A stretch of DNA of 64,000 nt. It comes from Methanothrix sp. Lineage in GTDB: Archaea; Halobacteriota; Methanosarcinia; Methanotrichales; Methanotrichaceae. The position numbers and the translations under genes are program-made. This document shows positions 1-8,222 of the stretch, one piece after another. The DNA lies in the NCBI RefSeq assembly GCF_030055635.1, contig NZ_JASFYM010000001.1, positions 1 through 64,000 of the forward strand, given 5' to 3'. The stretch's first letter is position 1, and every line of letters starts with the position of its first letter. The notes below the pieces were generated by a model. It was not told the DNA's origin. It searched no databases and worked only from the letters and a program-made list of their open reading frames with translations.

Positions 1-202
1 CGAGAGCTTGATTTTTCTTGCGGTTCGTTGATATCTGATGCGCCATCTCATAGTATGTCAGATTGTAGCGGTCATCCTCCCATGCCTCCTTCTTCGCTGC
101 CAGAGCATCGTTGTAGAGCTGCCTGCAGGTCTCCAGCGTGTCCTCCAACTTCTTGATCTGATCCTCAGTCGGATACAGCCGGAACTTGTAGGCAGATCTC
201 AT
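1..202 (-). CDS. tnpB: TnpB/OrfB of an IS200/IS605-type element, N-terminal part cut by the window edge
   Basis: The minus strand encodes a protein start reading MRSAYKFRLYPTEDQ, the typical opening of OrfB/TnpB proteins, followed by a helical stretch with the usual CRQLYNDAL motif. The frame is open to base 1, so about 67 N-terminal residues are visible and the rest lies outside. ATG at 202 is chosen because GGAGG sits about 10 bases upstream. TnpB is an RNA-guided DNA nuclease that accompanies, but is not the transposase of, IS200/IS605 elements. No tnpA is visible. Whether the gene is intact cannot be judged here. Confidence 0.85.
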   Translation of the reverse strand, partial: MRSAYKFRLYPTEDQIKKLEDTLETCRQLYNDALAAKKEAWEDDRYNLTYYEMAHQISTNRKKNQAL

Positions 203-231
203 CTTGATCGCTGCTCCTCCATATTGCATAC

Positions 232-270
232 GGGCTTACTCCAGAGATTGGAGTTTGCGCCCTGTTACTC
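232..270 (-). mobile_element. Hairpin-bearing IS605-like end sequence upstream of tnpB
   Basis: Read on the minus strand, this stretch contains AGGGCGCAAACTCC, a short loop, then GGAGT, so it can fold into a small hairpin. It resembles the right-end motif found at 24713-24758 and 51633-51682 (AGGGCGCAGACTCC and AGGGTGCAAGCTCC). It lies immediately upstream of the tnpB start, where the left end of an IS605-type element belongs. The exact element boundary is not determinable from the sequence. Confidence 0.4.
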
Positions 271-323
271 TCTATCAATGATTTTTCATCAGCTCCATTC
301 CCGCAATGGAGGGGGTGCTCCCA

Positions 324-353
324 TTTATATCCTTTATATACTACCTTTATATA
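324..353 (+). promoter_or_regulatory. Cluster of three TATA-like boxes before tbp
   Basis: Three closely spaced TTTATAT(A) boxes occur at 324-330, 333-340 and 346-353. The last is about 26 bases before a likely transcription start near 376, just ahead of the AGGAG at 377-381. An additional A-rich TTAAAAA lies at 363-369. Three tandem boxes in front of the gene for the TATA-binding protein itself suggest alternative starts or autoregulation; that is inference. Confidence 0.6.
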
Positions 354-390
354 CCCCTACGTTTAAAAACCTCTCCAGGAGATGCGCGAT

Positions 391-942
391 ATGGAGTCCA
401 CAATAAATATCGAGAACGTGGTGGCATCCACAAAGCTTGCTGATGAGTTCGATCTTGTTAAGATCGAGTCCGAGCTTGAAGGCGCTGAGTACAACAAGGA
501 GAAGTTTCCCGGTCTCGTTTACAGGGTCAAGTCTCCGAAGGCAGCTTTTCTGATTTTCACATCCGGCAAGGTTGTCTGCACCGGCGCCAAGAACGTGGAG
601 GATGTCAGAACCGTCATAACCAACATGGCCCGGACGCTGAAATCGATAGGGTTTGATAACATCAACCTCGAGCCGGAGATCCACGTTCAGAATATTGTGG
701 CCTCCGCAGATCTGAAGACAGATCTCAACCTCAACGCAATCGCCCTCGGACTGGGCCTTGAGAACATAGAGTACGAGCCCGAGCAGTTCCCCGGGCTGGT
801 GTACAGGATCAAGCAGCCCAAGGTGGTGGTTCTGATATTCAGCTCTGGAAAGCTGGTCGTGACAGGCGGAAAATCCCCGGAGGAGTGCGAGGAGGGTGTC
901 AGGATCGTGAGGCAGCAGCTCGAGAACCTCGGACTGCTCTGA
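391..942 (+). CDS. tbp: TATA-box-binding protein (TBP)
   Basis: TBP is the archaeal general transcription factor that binds and bends the TATA box and recruits TFB and RNA polymerase. The 183-residue protein consists of the two pseudo-symmetric half repeats of the family: each begins with an INIENVVAS or IHVQNIVAS strand and contains a FPGLVYR motif and a SGK strand (GKVVCTG, GKLVVTG). Length is normal and no acidic tail is present. ATG at 391 is preferred over the in-frame ATG at 382 because AGGAG (377-381) is 9 bases before it but directly abuts the other. It is transcribed from the tandem TATA cluster and stands alone. Confidence 0.98.
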   Translation: MESTINIENVVASTKLADEFDLVKIESELEGAEYNKEKFPGLVYRVKSPKAAFLIFTSGKVVCTGAKNVEDVRTVITNMARTLKSIGFDNINLEPEIHVQNIVASADLKTDLNLNAIALGLGLENIEYEPEQFPGLVYRIKQPKVVVLIFSSGKLVVTGGKSPEECEEGVRIVRQQLENLGLL

Positions 943-1032
943 TGGTAGAGCGTCTCTTTGTGGCACATATAAATTTGAATTCAGATCCTCATTTATAAGA
1001 GATGAACGGCGTCCTCATGAAGGTGTGATTCT

Positions 1033-1950
1033 GTGGACCTCTTCGGAAAAAAACGCTATCAGGAGCGGATCGCAGAGCTGGAACGCATGCTCCAGGAGCT
1101 CACCCGTGAGAAGGAGGAGCTTGAGCACGCGCTTGAAAAGCGAGAGGAGCGTCTGAAGAGGATCACAAGCGCCTATCAGGAGACTAGGCGCGCCCTGAAG
1201 GATGCGGAGCTCAGGCTCAGAGAATCCGCGGAGCGCTCCTCTGAGGAACCCTCTGGGTCTCCTGGCGCTCAAAGGCTCACACCCAGGGAGGTGAAGAGGC
1301 TGCTCAGGCGGCTTGATAACATTGAATCACCAGAAGAGGATATCCTGAGCGAGTACCGCAAACCAGGAGAGCGCCTGGAGGGCGCTCCTGATACGGCTCT
1401 TCCGAGATCACTGAAGGCCATGGCATCTGAACGGGGCATATCCCTTCTCAGCCTACCGGATGTCTTCACAATCTTGATGGTACCACCTCTGCCGTTCAGC
1501 TCTGATGGCGTGACCAGGGGGCGCAGGTTCGAGCTCAATCCCATCCGGGAGATCATGGAGACTCCTGTGCTTCTCGTATCTGCACATGCCGGCGACAGCA
1601 TGATCATGGTCTCGCTGGGGGCGGATCACATTGAGAACTTCGAGATCGTGAGGACTCCTGTCAAGGAGAAGCACTCTAAGGGGGGATGGTCGCAGCGCAG
1701 GTTCGAGCGGCTCAGGGAGGAGGACATAAGGAGGCACGGCGAGCATCTGAAGGACAGAGTGGAGAAGGCATTCGAGCGGTACGCGCCTCTTATCAAATAC
1801 GTGGCTGTGAGCGGCGAGCCTGAGCTCATCAGGCATCTGAATCAATGCTTCAGCCTGCCCCTGATCAGAGCCAGGCTGGGCAAGCATGATGAGCGGAATC
1901 CGGAGAGGACGCTCGAGGAGCTGTACACATACACGCTCTTAAGAATGTAG
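1033..1950 (+). CDS. Vms1-like peptidyl-tRNA releasing factor (VLRF1/eRF1-like domain)
   Basis: Probable ribosome-rescue factor related to the eRF1-like domain of yeast Vms1 and human ANKZF1, which release nascent chains from stalled large subunits. Residues 5-70 are a highly charged coiled coil. A Pro/Ser linker and a basic stretch follow. The globular part from about residue 130 contains strands such as VLLVSAHAGDS and the loop SKGGWSQRRFER at 215-226. Q221 matches the catalytic Gln of the GxxQ loop in this superfamily. The start is GTG (1033) behind AGGTGTGAT. A TATA-like ATATAAAT is near 966. The family call rests on the GWSQ loop and overall pattern. Confidence 0.65.
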   Translation: MDLFGKKRYQERIAELERMLQELTREKEELEHALEKREERLKRITSAYQETRRALKDAELRLRESAERSSEEPSGSPGAQRLTPREVKRLLRRLDNIESPEEDILSEYRKPGERLEGAPDTALPRSLKAMASERGISLLSLPDVFTILMVPPLPFSSDGVTRGRRFELNPIREIMETPVLLVSAHAGDSMIMVSLGADHIENFEIVRTPVKEKHSKGGWSQRRFERLREEDIRRHGEHLKDRVEKAFERYAPLIKYVAVSGEPELIRHLNQCFSLPLIRARLGKHDERNPERTLEELYTYTLLRM

Positions 1951-2121
1951 CTGAAAATCGATGCACTGGATCTGAAAATCGGGCCGCGCACATGAGCTGG
2001 ACTAATCTGATCCAACATCAGTGAAGCATGTGGAATCGTATGCTGTGGGTTCTTGTGATCCAGGTGTACGATCAGAACAGTTGCTGTTAAGGATCAAAAC
2101 TCTGCAAATACACATGCAATC

Positions 2122-2988
2122 ATGGAAGAGATAGAGCTGGAGCGCAGGGCATCGTCACCCCATACGGAGCCGGAGGTGCTCGAGGAGCTCTCAGGATCGA
2201 TCTCGTGGCGGGTCAGGCGTGCTGTGGGATGGAATCCATCGACACCTGTCGCGGTCCTGAAAGCTCTCGCGAGGGACAGGGTTCAGTGGGTCAGAGAGGC
2301 GGTCGCCGGAAACCCCAAAACACCTCTGGATGTCCTGGTGGTGCTCGCCAGGGATCCTGATGGCTATGTGAGGTCTGCTGTTGCTCTTAATACAGCGACT
2401 CCAGAGAACCTCCTCTCAGAGCTCTCAGAAGACGAGATGGTCGAGTTCGACACCACAAATGAGCGGCTCCGCTACATAGTCATGGAGGCCGTCGCAAAGA
2501 ACCCGAGGACTCCGGAGCCTGATATCGTCAGGCTCTCTTCAAGCCATAGCGATGATGTGAGAGCCGCGGTAGCATCCAATCCGAGGGTGCCTGTGGAGGT
2601 CATAGAAAGACTCTCCCGGGATCAGAGCTGGCTGGTCAGGTACAGGGTCGCCCGGAATCCTGTGACCCCGCCGGAGGTTCTTGCCCGTCTCGCAGACGAC
2701 AGGATCACGGATGTGAGGGTCGCGGTTGCTGCGAACGTGAAATCACCTCCGGATTCGCTGATCTCCCTCTCCAGGGACAGAATGGTCGAGGTCAGGCGCG
2801 CTGTGGCTGAGAACCCATCCACACCTGAGGAGGCGCTGGAGGCGCTATCAGGACACTGGTCTTTTCTGGTGCGTGAGGCGGTTGCGAAGAACAGATCCAC
2901 GCCAATACCAGTAATGAACAGGCTCATCAGCGATCCGGATCCAAGCGTGCAGAAGGCCGCGAGGGAGCATCTCAGGGACCGGGCTTAG
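2122..2988 (+). CDS. Leucine-rich-repeat-variant (LRV/HEAT-like) repeat protein
   Basis: The 288-residue protein is almost entirely about eleven helical repeats of 23-25 residues with the pattern VRxAVAxNPxTPxxVLxxL, typical of LRV repeats (for example near residues 32-55, 56-79, 136-160 and 206-230). The repeat near residue 105 is longer (NERLRYIVMEAVAKNPRTP). There are no cysteines for the Fe-S cluster seen in the founding LRV protein. Such solenoids usually mediate protein binding; no partner is suggested by the neighbours. It is cytoplasmic, with no signal or membrane segment. It reads alone, downstream of the release-factor gene. Confidence 0.8.
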   Translation: MEEIELERRASSPHTEPEVLEELSGSISWRVRRAVGWNPSTPVAVLKALARDRVQWVREAVAGNPKTPLDVLVVLARDPDGYVRSAVALNTATPENLLSELSEDEMVEFDTTNERLRYIVMEAVAKNPRTPEPDIVRLSSSHSDDVRAAVASNPRVPVEVIERLSRDQSWLVRYRVARNPVTPPEVLARLADDRITDVRVAVAANVKSPPDSLISLSRDRMVEVRRAVAENPSTPEEALEALSGHWSFLVREAVAKNRSTPIPVMNRLISDPDPSVQKAAREHLRDRA

Positions 2989-3300
2989 TGGATGCCTCGC
3001 ATGAATGTTCACGACATATGACCTCAATTCATCTCAAAACCGCAACGAAATCGACTGCACTAGTGATCCTGCGGTTGTAATGCCTGGTTTCAATATCGGC
3101 GTTCAAACACCAAAACGAAAAACGGCCCCTTGAGTGCCCATACCAGCAAATAACATCATCTCAAACGCTTTCATCCTTTTGGCACGCCTCTAATGTCGCA
3201 TGCAGCGTTTCAATACCCCCTCAATTTATCGAAGGGCTATCGCTGAGACATGTTCAGCGTCAAATAGATGAGAGAAACTCTGAAAAACGATCGGGCTCTG
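2989..3300. other. Gene-free stretch between convergent genes
   Basis: This gap separates the LRV gene from the convergent S-layer gene. I see only stop-rich sequence and a weak 7-bp inverted repeat (AACCGCA...TGCGGTT near 3041-3077). No promoter, RNA gene or repeat could be supported. Confidence 0.5.
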
Positions 3301-3330
3301 AGAAAAATAGTGGGCGCCCGGTGCGGGCGC
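3301..3330 (-). terminator. Hairpin terminator of the S-layer gene
   Basis: GCGCCCG-CAC-CGGGCGC forms a perfect 7-bp stem with a 3-base loop (3314-3330), and on the minus strand it is followed by ACTATTTTTC. It lies a few bases after the S-layer stop codon, as an intrinsic-type terminator would. Confidence 0.7.
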
Positions 3331-3334
3331 AGCT

Positions 3335-6300
3335 TCACATCTTGAGGCGCTTCTTCAGCTCCTCCAGCTCTCCTGTCCTGTAGAGATACACACCGATTCC
3401 GGCGAGCAGGATTATCAGCAGGGCCACAGCCCAGACGAGCCATCCGCCCTTTGCCTCCTCGACGGACACGGTCTTCTGGATGCCCTCAACCTCGAAGGTG
3501 TAGACGCCAGGCTCCTTCGGCCTGTACTCAAACGTGACCTTCTCGATCTCTCCGGGCTTGACGGTGATGCTCTTGTTGCCGGTGGCGTTCCTGTTCACCA
3601 GAAGCTGCAGCTGCCTGGAGTCAGGCGACTTTCCTGTGTTCTGTACCTCTGCGACGATCTTCAGCGGCTTGCCGGCGATCGCATCGCCGGTGACATTCAT
3701 GCTGACGACGCTGATCGGGGAGAGCACCTTCACGCTCTTAGTCGCCCTGTCGTAGCCTGCTGCCTCCACGGATATCGTGTGGTCACCTGTCTCATTTACC
3801 GATAGTGATAGTGATCCCTTGCTGTCCGTCACTCCAGCAGGCACACCGTCTACGCTAACATTCGCTCCCTCTATCGGCTGGGTGGCATTTGCGCCGCCCC
3901 TGACAGTCACCACGAATGTCTCGCCCCTCATGACCTCCGGAGGCGCTGTTATCACGAGCCTCCTGAGCTCAGCCTCAGATCTAACAAGGAGCGTTCCGCT
4001 CGCGTCCTCGTATCCAGATAGCTTCGCCTGGACCTGAACGCTTCCGGCCCTCTCCGGCGTGTATCTGATCATTCCTCCGGCGTCTGTTGTGCCTATCTCC
4101 TTTCCGCCGACAAGCACCTTGGCTCCGCTGACGGCCTTTCCGCCGGATGTGACCTGGATCATGATCGGCTTACCGACGATGGCCTCTGTCAGGTTGAGCC
4201 TTAGCGGCTCGGTCTTGCCGACGCGCAGGGCGATCGGGCAGAGGTTCCTCTCCGGATTATCAGCTACCCTGAACTTCAGGTTGCCCATGATCTCTATATC
4301 CTTGCCCCTGCCGAGGCTTATCGAGCCGTCGTTCTTCATCGTTATGCCATCGTCGGAGAGCGAATCCACCTCCATCTTGCCGTGCTTGTCGCCCTCCTCC
4401 ACAGACTCAGGCGTGTCGGAGACCTGGAATATTCCGTCGACGGTTGCCAGATCCGCCTCCCTTCCGCGGAAGACGTTGCTTATGTGCGCTGCGATTATCG
4501 GTACATCCTCTGAGCTTATTCTAACCTTGTACGTGTATGTCGAGGCCTTGACGTCTCCTGATACAGGTGTGACGACCTTGCTGTCAACCTCCTTCCCGCT
4601 CTTTGTGAGGGAGAGCCAGACCTTGTTCCCGTCAAGATCAACCTCCTTTATCTGGAGCTCGTAGCCGTCCTCAAGCGGCAGTACGGATCCCGATGAAATC
4701 GTGCGCTCCTCGTCGCTGTCTATCAGCACCTTTCTGAGCTCTCCGTTGTTTATGATGCTGAACTCATCCGTGAACAGGGTCTCGTTGTTGTAGCCGGCGA
4801 AGTACTTGTCTGCCATGAACCCTATGACATCGTACCTGCCCCAGCTATCGAACTCGAACTCCACCGGCTGCGGAGATGTCTCGTACTTCAGATCTCCGTC
4901 CTCGATCTTGCTTCCAGAGAACCTCGCGACGAGCTTCTCAGTGCCGATGTCCTCGTCGATATCGTAGTAGAATCCCTCGAAGTTGTAGGGGGTCCATGTG
5001 AAGCTCTCCACCCTGCTCGGATCGACCACAGTTCCCCTGACCTCGTAGGTTCCAGTCCTCTCGACGACGGGCGCGAACCTGAGGACATCAGAGTCGGCCA
5101 CCTGCAGACCAACGCCGCCCATCAGCCTGACAGTTGTGCCCTTTCTCAGGGTTACTGAATCCTTGTTCTCCAGCTCGATTCCGGAGTCAGAGACAGACAC
5201 AACCTCCATCTTGTCGTACTTGTCGCCCTCCTCGACGGAGGCGTATGTGTCTGATATCTGGAATAGTCCATCTATCGTTACAAGACTCGACTCCGCGCCG
5301 GCGAAGACGTTCGAGACGTGGGCCATGATGAGCGGAACATCCTTGCCGCCGATCTTCTCCTCGTACATGTACGTTGCGCTCTTCAGGCTGTCAGGGGATA
5401 TGACCTTGCTGTCCACCTCGTCACCATCTTTTGCGAGCGCGAGGTGCACCTTGTTGCCGTTGATGTCTATCTCCTTGATCCTGAGCTCGTATCCCTCCTC
5501 AAGCGGGAGGACCGAGCCTGCGGTTATGGTCTTCTCCTCATCACTGTCGATAAGCACGCGCCTGAGCTGGTTCTCGTTGATCAGACTCACATCATCAACG
5601 ACCTCAGTTCCAGAGTAACCGGCGAAGTACTTCTCCGCCATGAATCCAATGACCTGATACTTGCCCCAGTCGTCGAACTCAAAGCTGATATCCTGGACGT
5701 CACTGGTGTATCGTATATTTCCTGTGTCTATGGCTCTGTTGTAGCTGTCGCCAGATCTGCTCAGGCTGACGGTCAGCTTCTCGGTGCCGACCCTGTCATC
5801 CAGGTCGTAGAAGAATCCCGAGAATGTCTGTGGAGTCCATGTGTAGGTCTCAGGCATCCCCTCTCTCCAGATCCTGTCTGTGAACTCCTCCTCTGCGACC
5901 TCCTCTGGAGCCTCTACAACTTCCTCCGTCACATTCTCAGCTGCGGTTACATTCTCCTCTGTTACATTCCCAGCGGTCAGGTTCTCAGCAGAGATGTTTG
6001 TAGATGCCAGGAGAGCAGGAAGGGCGGGGCTCTGGTTGCCTGCCAGGCTTGCGTTCCCGGCAATCGCCGATGTCGCATTTGATGTCAGATTCCCCTCAGG
6101 AGTGAGGCCCTCAGGGGTCACGACCGCCGAGAGGTTCGTGGCTGCGGTCGCGTTTGATGCGCCGCTCTCAGACGTCACATTTGATGTCAGGTTCCCTTCA
6201 GGAGTGGTCCCCTCGGGGGTCGATGCAGAGACATTGGATGCAGGAGCTGCACCAGCAGATGCAGCTACAGCTGGCGCTGCGCTCTGGGCAGTGCGGTTCT

Positions 6301-6640
6301 GCGCCATTGCAGAGCTCACATTCGCTGAAGCGCCTGCGGGCCTCTCCTCTGCGGTGGCATTTGTGGATGCTGCGTTACCTCCCGCATCCGCCTTGCTCTC
6401 AGCGGTGCTTTTCGATAGAGAGACTGGAGTTCTTGCCGTGTTGTTTCCCAGCCTCTTGAACGTCACTGTTATACCGCTGGAGGAGGTGCCTGTGGAGAAG
6501 AAATCATCCTGCGGGGCCGTCACCTTTGCTGCCGACTGATCAGCCGATCCGCTCTCTGTTGCATTCTCCGCCACACCTCCTGATAAAAATCCAGCTGATA
6601 TGACGATGAGCACGATAGCAAACAAACTTTTGCGGTACAT
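3335..6640 (-). CDS. S-layer protein with two S-layer domains and C-terminal membrane anchor
   Basis: Major cell-envelope protein candidate, 1101 residues. A signal peptide (MYRKSLFAIVLIVISAGF) is followed by a Thr/Ala/Asn-rich linker to about residue 250 with many N-glycosylation sequons and TPEGNLTSN-type repeats. Two homologous S-layer domains of the Methanosarcinales type (about 258-530 and 535-800) each contain F(D/Y)SWG-like, KYFAGY and VLIDSDEE motifs. Ig-like and CARDB-like beta domains (about 805-1060), one transmembrane helix (about 1068-1088) and a basic tail follow. ATG at 6640 is chosen because GGAGGTG lies 4 bases before it and would otherwise be inside the coding region of the ATG at 6652. 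Single-gene unit with its own TATA box and terminator. Confidence 0.9.
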   Translation of the reverse strand: MYRKSLFAIVLIVISAGFLSGGVAENATESGSADQSAAKVTAPQDDFFSTGTSSSGITVTFKRLGNNTARTPVSLSKSTAESKADAGGNAASTNATAEERPAGASANVSSAMAQNRTAQSAAPAVAASAGAAPASNVSASTPEGTTPEGNLTSNVTSESGASNATAATNLSAVVTPEGLTPEGNLTSNATSAIAGNASLAGNQSPALPALLASTNISAENLTAGNVTEENVTAAENVTEEVVEAPEEVAEEEFTDRIWREGMPETYTWTPQTFSGFFYDLDDRVGTEKLTVSLSRSGDSYNRAIDTGNIRYTSDVQDISFEFDDWGKYQVIGFMAEKYFAGYSGTEVVDDVSLINENQLRRVLIDSDEEKTITAGSVLPLEEGYELRIKEIDINGNKVHLALAKDGDEVDSKVISPDSLKSATYMYEEKIGGKDVPLIMAHVSNVFAGAESSLVTIDGLFQISDTYASVEEGDKYDKMEVVSVSDSGIELENKDSVTLRKGTTVRLMGGVGLQVADSDVLRFAPVVERTGTYEVRGTVVDPSRVESFTWTPYNFEGFYYDIDEDIGTEKLVARFSGSKIEDGDLKYETSPQPVEFEFDSWGRYDVIGFMADKYFAGYNNETLFTDEFSIINNGELRKVLIDSDEERTISSGSVLPLEDGYELQIKEVDLDGNKVWLSLTKSGKEVDSKVVTPVSGDVKASTYTYKVRISSEDVPIIAAHISNVFRGREADLATVDGIFQVSDTPESVEEGDKHGKMEVDSLSDDGITMKNDGSISLGRGKDIEIMGNLKFRVADNPERNLCPIALRVGKTEPLRLNLTEAIVGKPIMIQVTSGGKAVSGAKVLVGGKEIGTTDAGGMIRYTPERAGSVQVQAKLSGYEDASGTLLVRSEAELRRLVITAPPEVMRGETFVVTVRGGANATQPIEGANVSVDGVPAGVTDSKGSLSLSVNETGDHTISVEAAGYDRATKSVKVLSPISVVSMNVTGDAIAGKPLKIVAEVQNTGKSPDSRQLQLLVNRNATGNKSITVKPGEIEKVTFEYRPKEPGVYTFEVEGIQKTVSVEEAKGGWLVWAVALLIILLAGIGVYLYRTGELEELKKRLKM

Positions 6641-6673
6641 GAACACCTCCATCCAGTATTCATTTGTTTACCG

Positions 6674-6686
6674 TATATATATTTTA
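6674..6686 (-). promoter_or_regulatory. TATA box of the S-layer gene
   Basis: Read on the minus strand: TAAAATATATATACGG. It is about 35-45 bases upstream of the ATG at 6640, giving a short leader that holds the GGAGGTG ribosome-binding site. A strong box fits an abundant envelope protein. Confidence 0.65.
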
Positions 6687-6910
6687 TGTGAATGTATTTT
6701 TAATATACGGCGCTTCTGTGTATCTGTTTCTTACTGCTTATTATACTCTGTGGCATGTGCGGATATGTGAGTGGATGAGCACGTGGTCTCATGTTACGGC
6801 TCTAAGCATTATGGTGCACATCTGGAACACATTGTTTTATAATCGTATGCTGTGGAGATCGTGTCCGTACCACTGAGTTCAATGCTGACCTGTGGCATTC
6901 ATAGAACCTC

Positions 6911-6962
6911 CTGGGGTTTAAGGGTAGCGAAAACCCCGCCTTTCAGGCCTGAGCAGTTGACG
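6911..6962 (+). mobile_element. Degenerate IS200/IS605-type right-end remnant in a gene-free stretch
   Basis: The sequence AACCCCGCCTTTCAGGCC followed by AGTTGACG resembles the common IS605 right-end motif (CCCCGCC-CTTCAGGGCGGGG-TAGTTGAC), with the 3' arm of the hairpin decayed. It sits in the 432-base gap between the S-layer gene and cbiT (6653-7084). No tnpA or tnpB is nearby. Apart from the two divergent promoters, I see nothing else in this gap. Confidence 0.4.
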
Positions 6963-7052
6963 TTGCACTATGCCAATTCAACTGGATAATGAGAGCAAGC
7001 AGCACGCCCCATCTGAAAATTTATTTGTCTTCGTGAAATGAATCTGGATTAA

Positions 7053-7060
7053 GCTTATAT
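7053..7060 (+). promoter_or_regulatory. TATA box of the cobalamin operon
   Basis: GCTTATAT is centred about 28 bases before the cbiT ATG at 7085, so the transcript would begin at or next to the start codon even though a GGAG (7076-7079) precedes it. No riboswitch-like structure is apparent before the operon. Confidence 0.5.
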
Positions 7061-7084
7061 CCCCTCCCGACGCCTGGAGTAGAG

Positions 7085-7600
7085 ATGAAGCTGCCGGGCA
7101 CAGCAACACAGCCTGAGAACATACACATTGCGATGGGCAAGCTGGATATCAGGAAGGGCATGACCTTTCTCGATATCGGCTGCGGCTCAGGCGCGGTATC
7201 GCTTGCAGCATCGCGATACACTGACAGGATCTACGGAATAGACAGGCGGCACGAGGCGGTCGAGGCGTCACGATCCCTGGTGCCATGTGGTGAGTTCATA
7301 TGCGGAGAGGCTGTTGATCTCATAGCGGGGCTGCCGGATATCGACAGGTGCTTCATCGGCGGCACGAGGGATATCGAGAGATTTCTTCCGGCGCTGAGGG
7401 ATAAAGCTGCCCCTGGGTTCAGGCTCGTCGTGGACATCGCGAGGATAGGCATGGCATCAAAGGTAGCACGGCTCGTCGAGGATCTCTTCACGCTCGAGGA
7501 AATTCTTCAGATAAACATATTCAGAGGCTACAGGCTGGCAGGAGACATAGCCTTAAAGCCTGTGAACCCCATCTTCATGATAGTAGGAAGAGGGGATTGA
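7085..7600 (+). CDS. cbiT: Cobalt-precorrin-6B C15-methyltransferase (decarboxylating) CbiT
   Basis: CbiT methylates C15 and decarboxylates the C12 acetate side chain in the anaerobic corrin pathway. The 171-residue protein has the class I SAM fold: the family opening (PGTATQPENIHIAMGKLDI), motif I FLDIGCGSGAVSLAAS at about residues 28-43, an acidic strand end (YGIDRRHEAVE), and a GG/TRD-type loop. Length is slightly short but complete. It is the first gene of a head-to-tail cbi operon and its TGA directly abuts the cbiL ATG. The remaining methyltransferases of the pathway follow. Confidence 0.9.
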   Translation: MKLPGTATQPENIHIAMGKLDIRKGMTFLDIGCGSGAVSLAASRYTDRIYGIDRRHEAVEASRSLVPCGEFICGEAVDLIAGLPDIDRCFIGGTRDIERFLPALRDKAAPGFRLVVDIARIGMASKVARLVEDLFTLEEILQINIFRGYRLAGDIALKPVNPIFMIVGRGD

Positions 7601-8209
7601 ATGCTTGTGGGTGTGAGCCTCGGGCCTGGCGACCCTGGTCTGCTGACTCTGAGGGCGATAGAGGTGCTGAGGGCGAGCAGGAAGGTATTCGCCCCGGGAG
7701 AGCTTGCAGCAGAGCTCGCCAGGCCATACTGCGAGCCGGAGATCCTGGATTTTCCGATGACAGATGATCTCGAAAGGCTTGAGGAGATATGGGAGAGAAA
7801 TGCGGATACAGTTGCGAGCTATGCAGGAAAATACCTCACATCGTTCGCCTGTCTTGGCGATGTTAACACATTCTCGACATTCTCTCATCTCCGGAGAGTT
7901 CTCATGAGACGGCATCCCGGGATCGAGATCGACACAGTTCCCGGGGTTGGCATAATCCCTGCGGCTGCTTCCCGGTTCGGCATAGGCTTTGAGAGGTCTT
8001 TTCTGGTCTCTGACGGCTCTGAACCGGATGCTGTTCTCCGATTAAAAGCAACAAGGCCCGCGTCGATCGCTGCGGAGCTTCATGCGCAGGGATACAGCGA
8101 GTTCATCCTGGGCACCAGGCTTTACACAGCCGACGAGATGATAGTCAGAGGTGAGATGCCGGAGAGGAGCAGCTACTTCAGTGTGCTGTATGCCAGACGC
8201 GTGCGCTGA
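7601..8209 (+). CDS. cbiL: Cobalt-factor II C20-methyltransferase CbiL
   Basis: CbiL adds the C20 methyl group to cobalt-factor II (cobalt-sirohydrochlorin). The 202-residue protein carries tetrapyrrole-methylase signatures: the N-terminal [17 protein letters not shown] loop, the [12 protein letters not shown] segment typical of CbiL rather than of CbiF or CbiH, and [14 protein letters not shown]. It begins right after the cbiT stop with a GGGG ribosome-binding site inside cbiT, which implies translational coupling. At about 200 residues it is a little shorter than many bacterial CbiL proteins. Confidence 0.88.
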   Translation: MLVGVSLGPGDPGLLTLRAIEVLRASRKVFAPGELAAELARPYCEPEILDFPMTDDLERLEEIWERNADTVASYAGKYLTSFACLGDVNTFSTFSHLRRVLMRRHPGIEIDTVPGVGIIPAAASRFGIGFERSFLVSDGSEPDAVLRLKATRPASIAAELHAQGYSEFILGTRLYTADEMIVRGEMPERSSYFSVLYARRVR

Positions 8210-8222
8210 TTGCGGGGATCTT

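Noticed and set aside
3080-3215. TTTCAATA-like words resembling the start of archaeal CRISPR repeats (near 3088 and 3205).
   Set aside because: Only short words match, there is no regular spacing or repeated full unit, and no cas genes are present.
5318-6539. Long plus-strand frames opposite the S-layer gene (254 and 219 residues).
   Set aside because: They are antisense to clear S-layer domains and show no recognisable protein features of their own.
2030-6860. A 15-base sequence (AATCGTATGCTGTGG) occurs near 2033 and near 6838.
   Set aside because: The match does not extend on either side and no inverted ends or duplications are seen, so a repeat element is not supported.
6664-6876. A 70-residue plus-strand frame (MFTVYIFYVNVF...).
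   Set aside because: It lies in the promoter and AT-rich region between the S-layer and cbi genes; hydrophobic residues reflect base composition and there is no ribosome-binding site.
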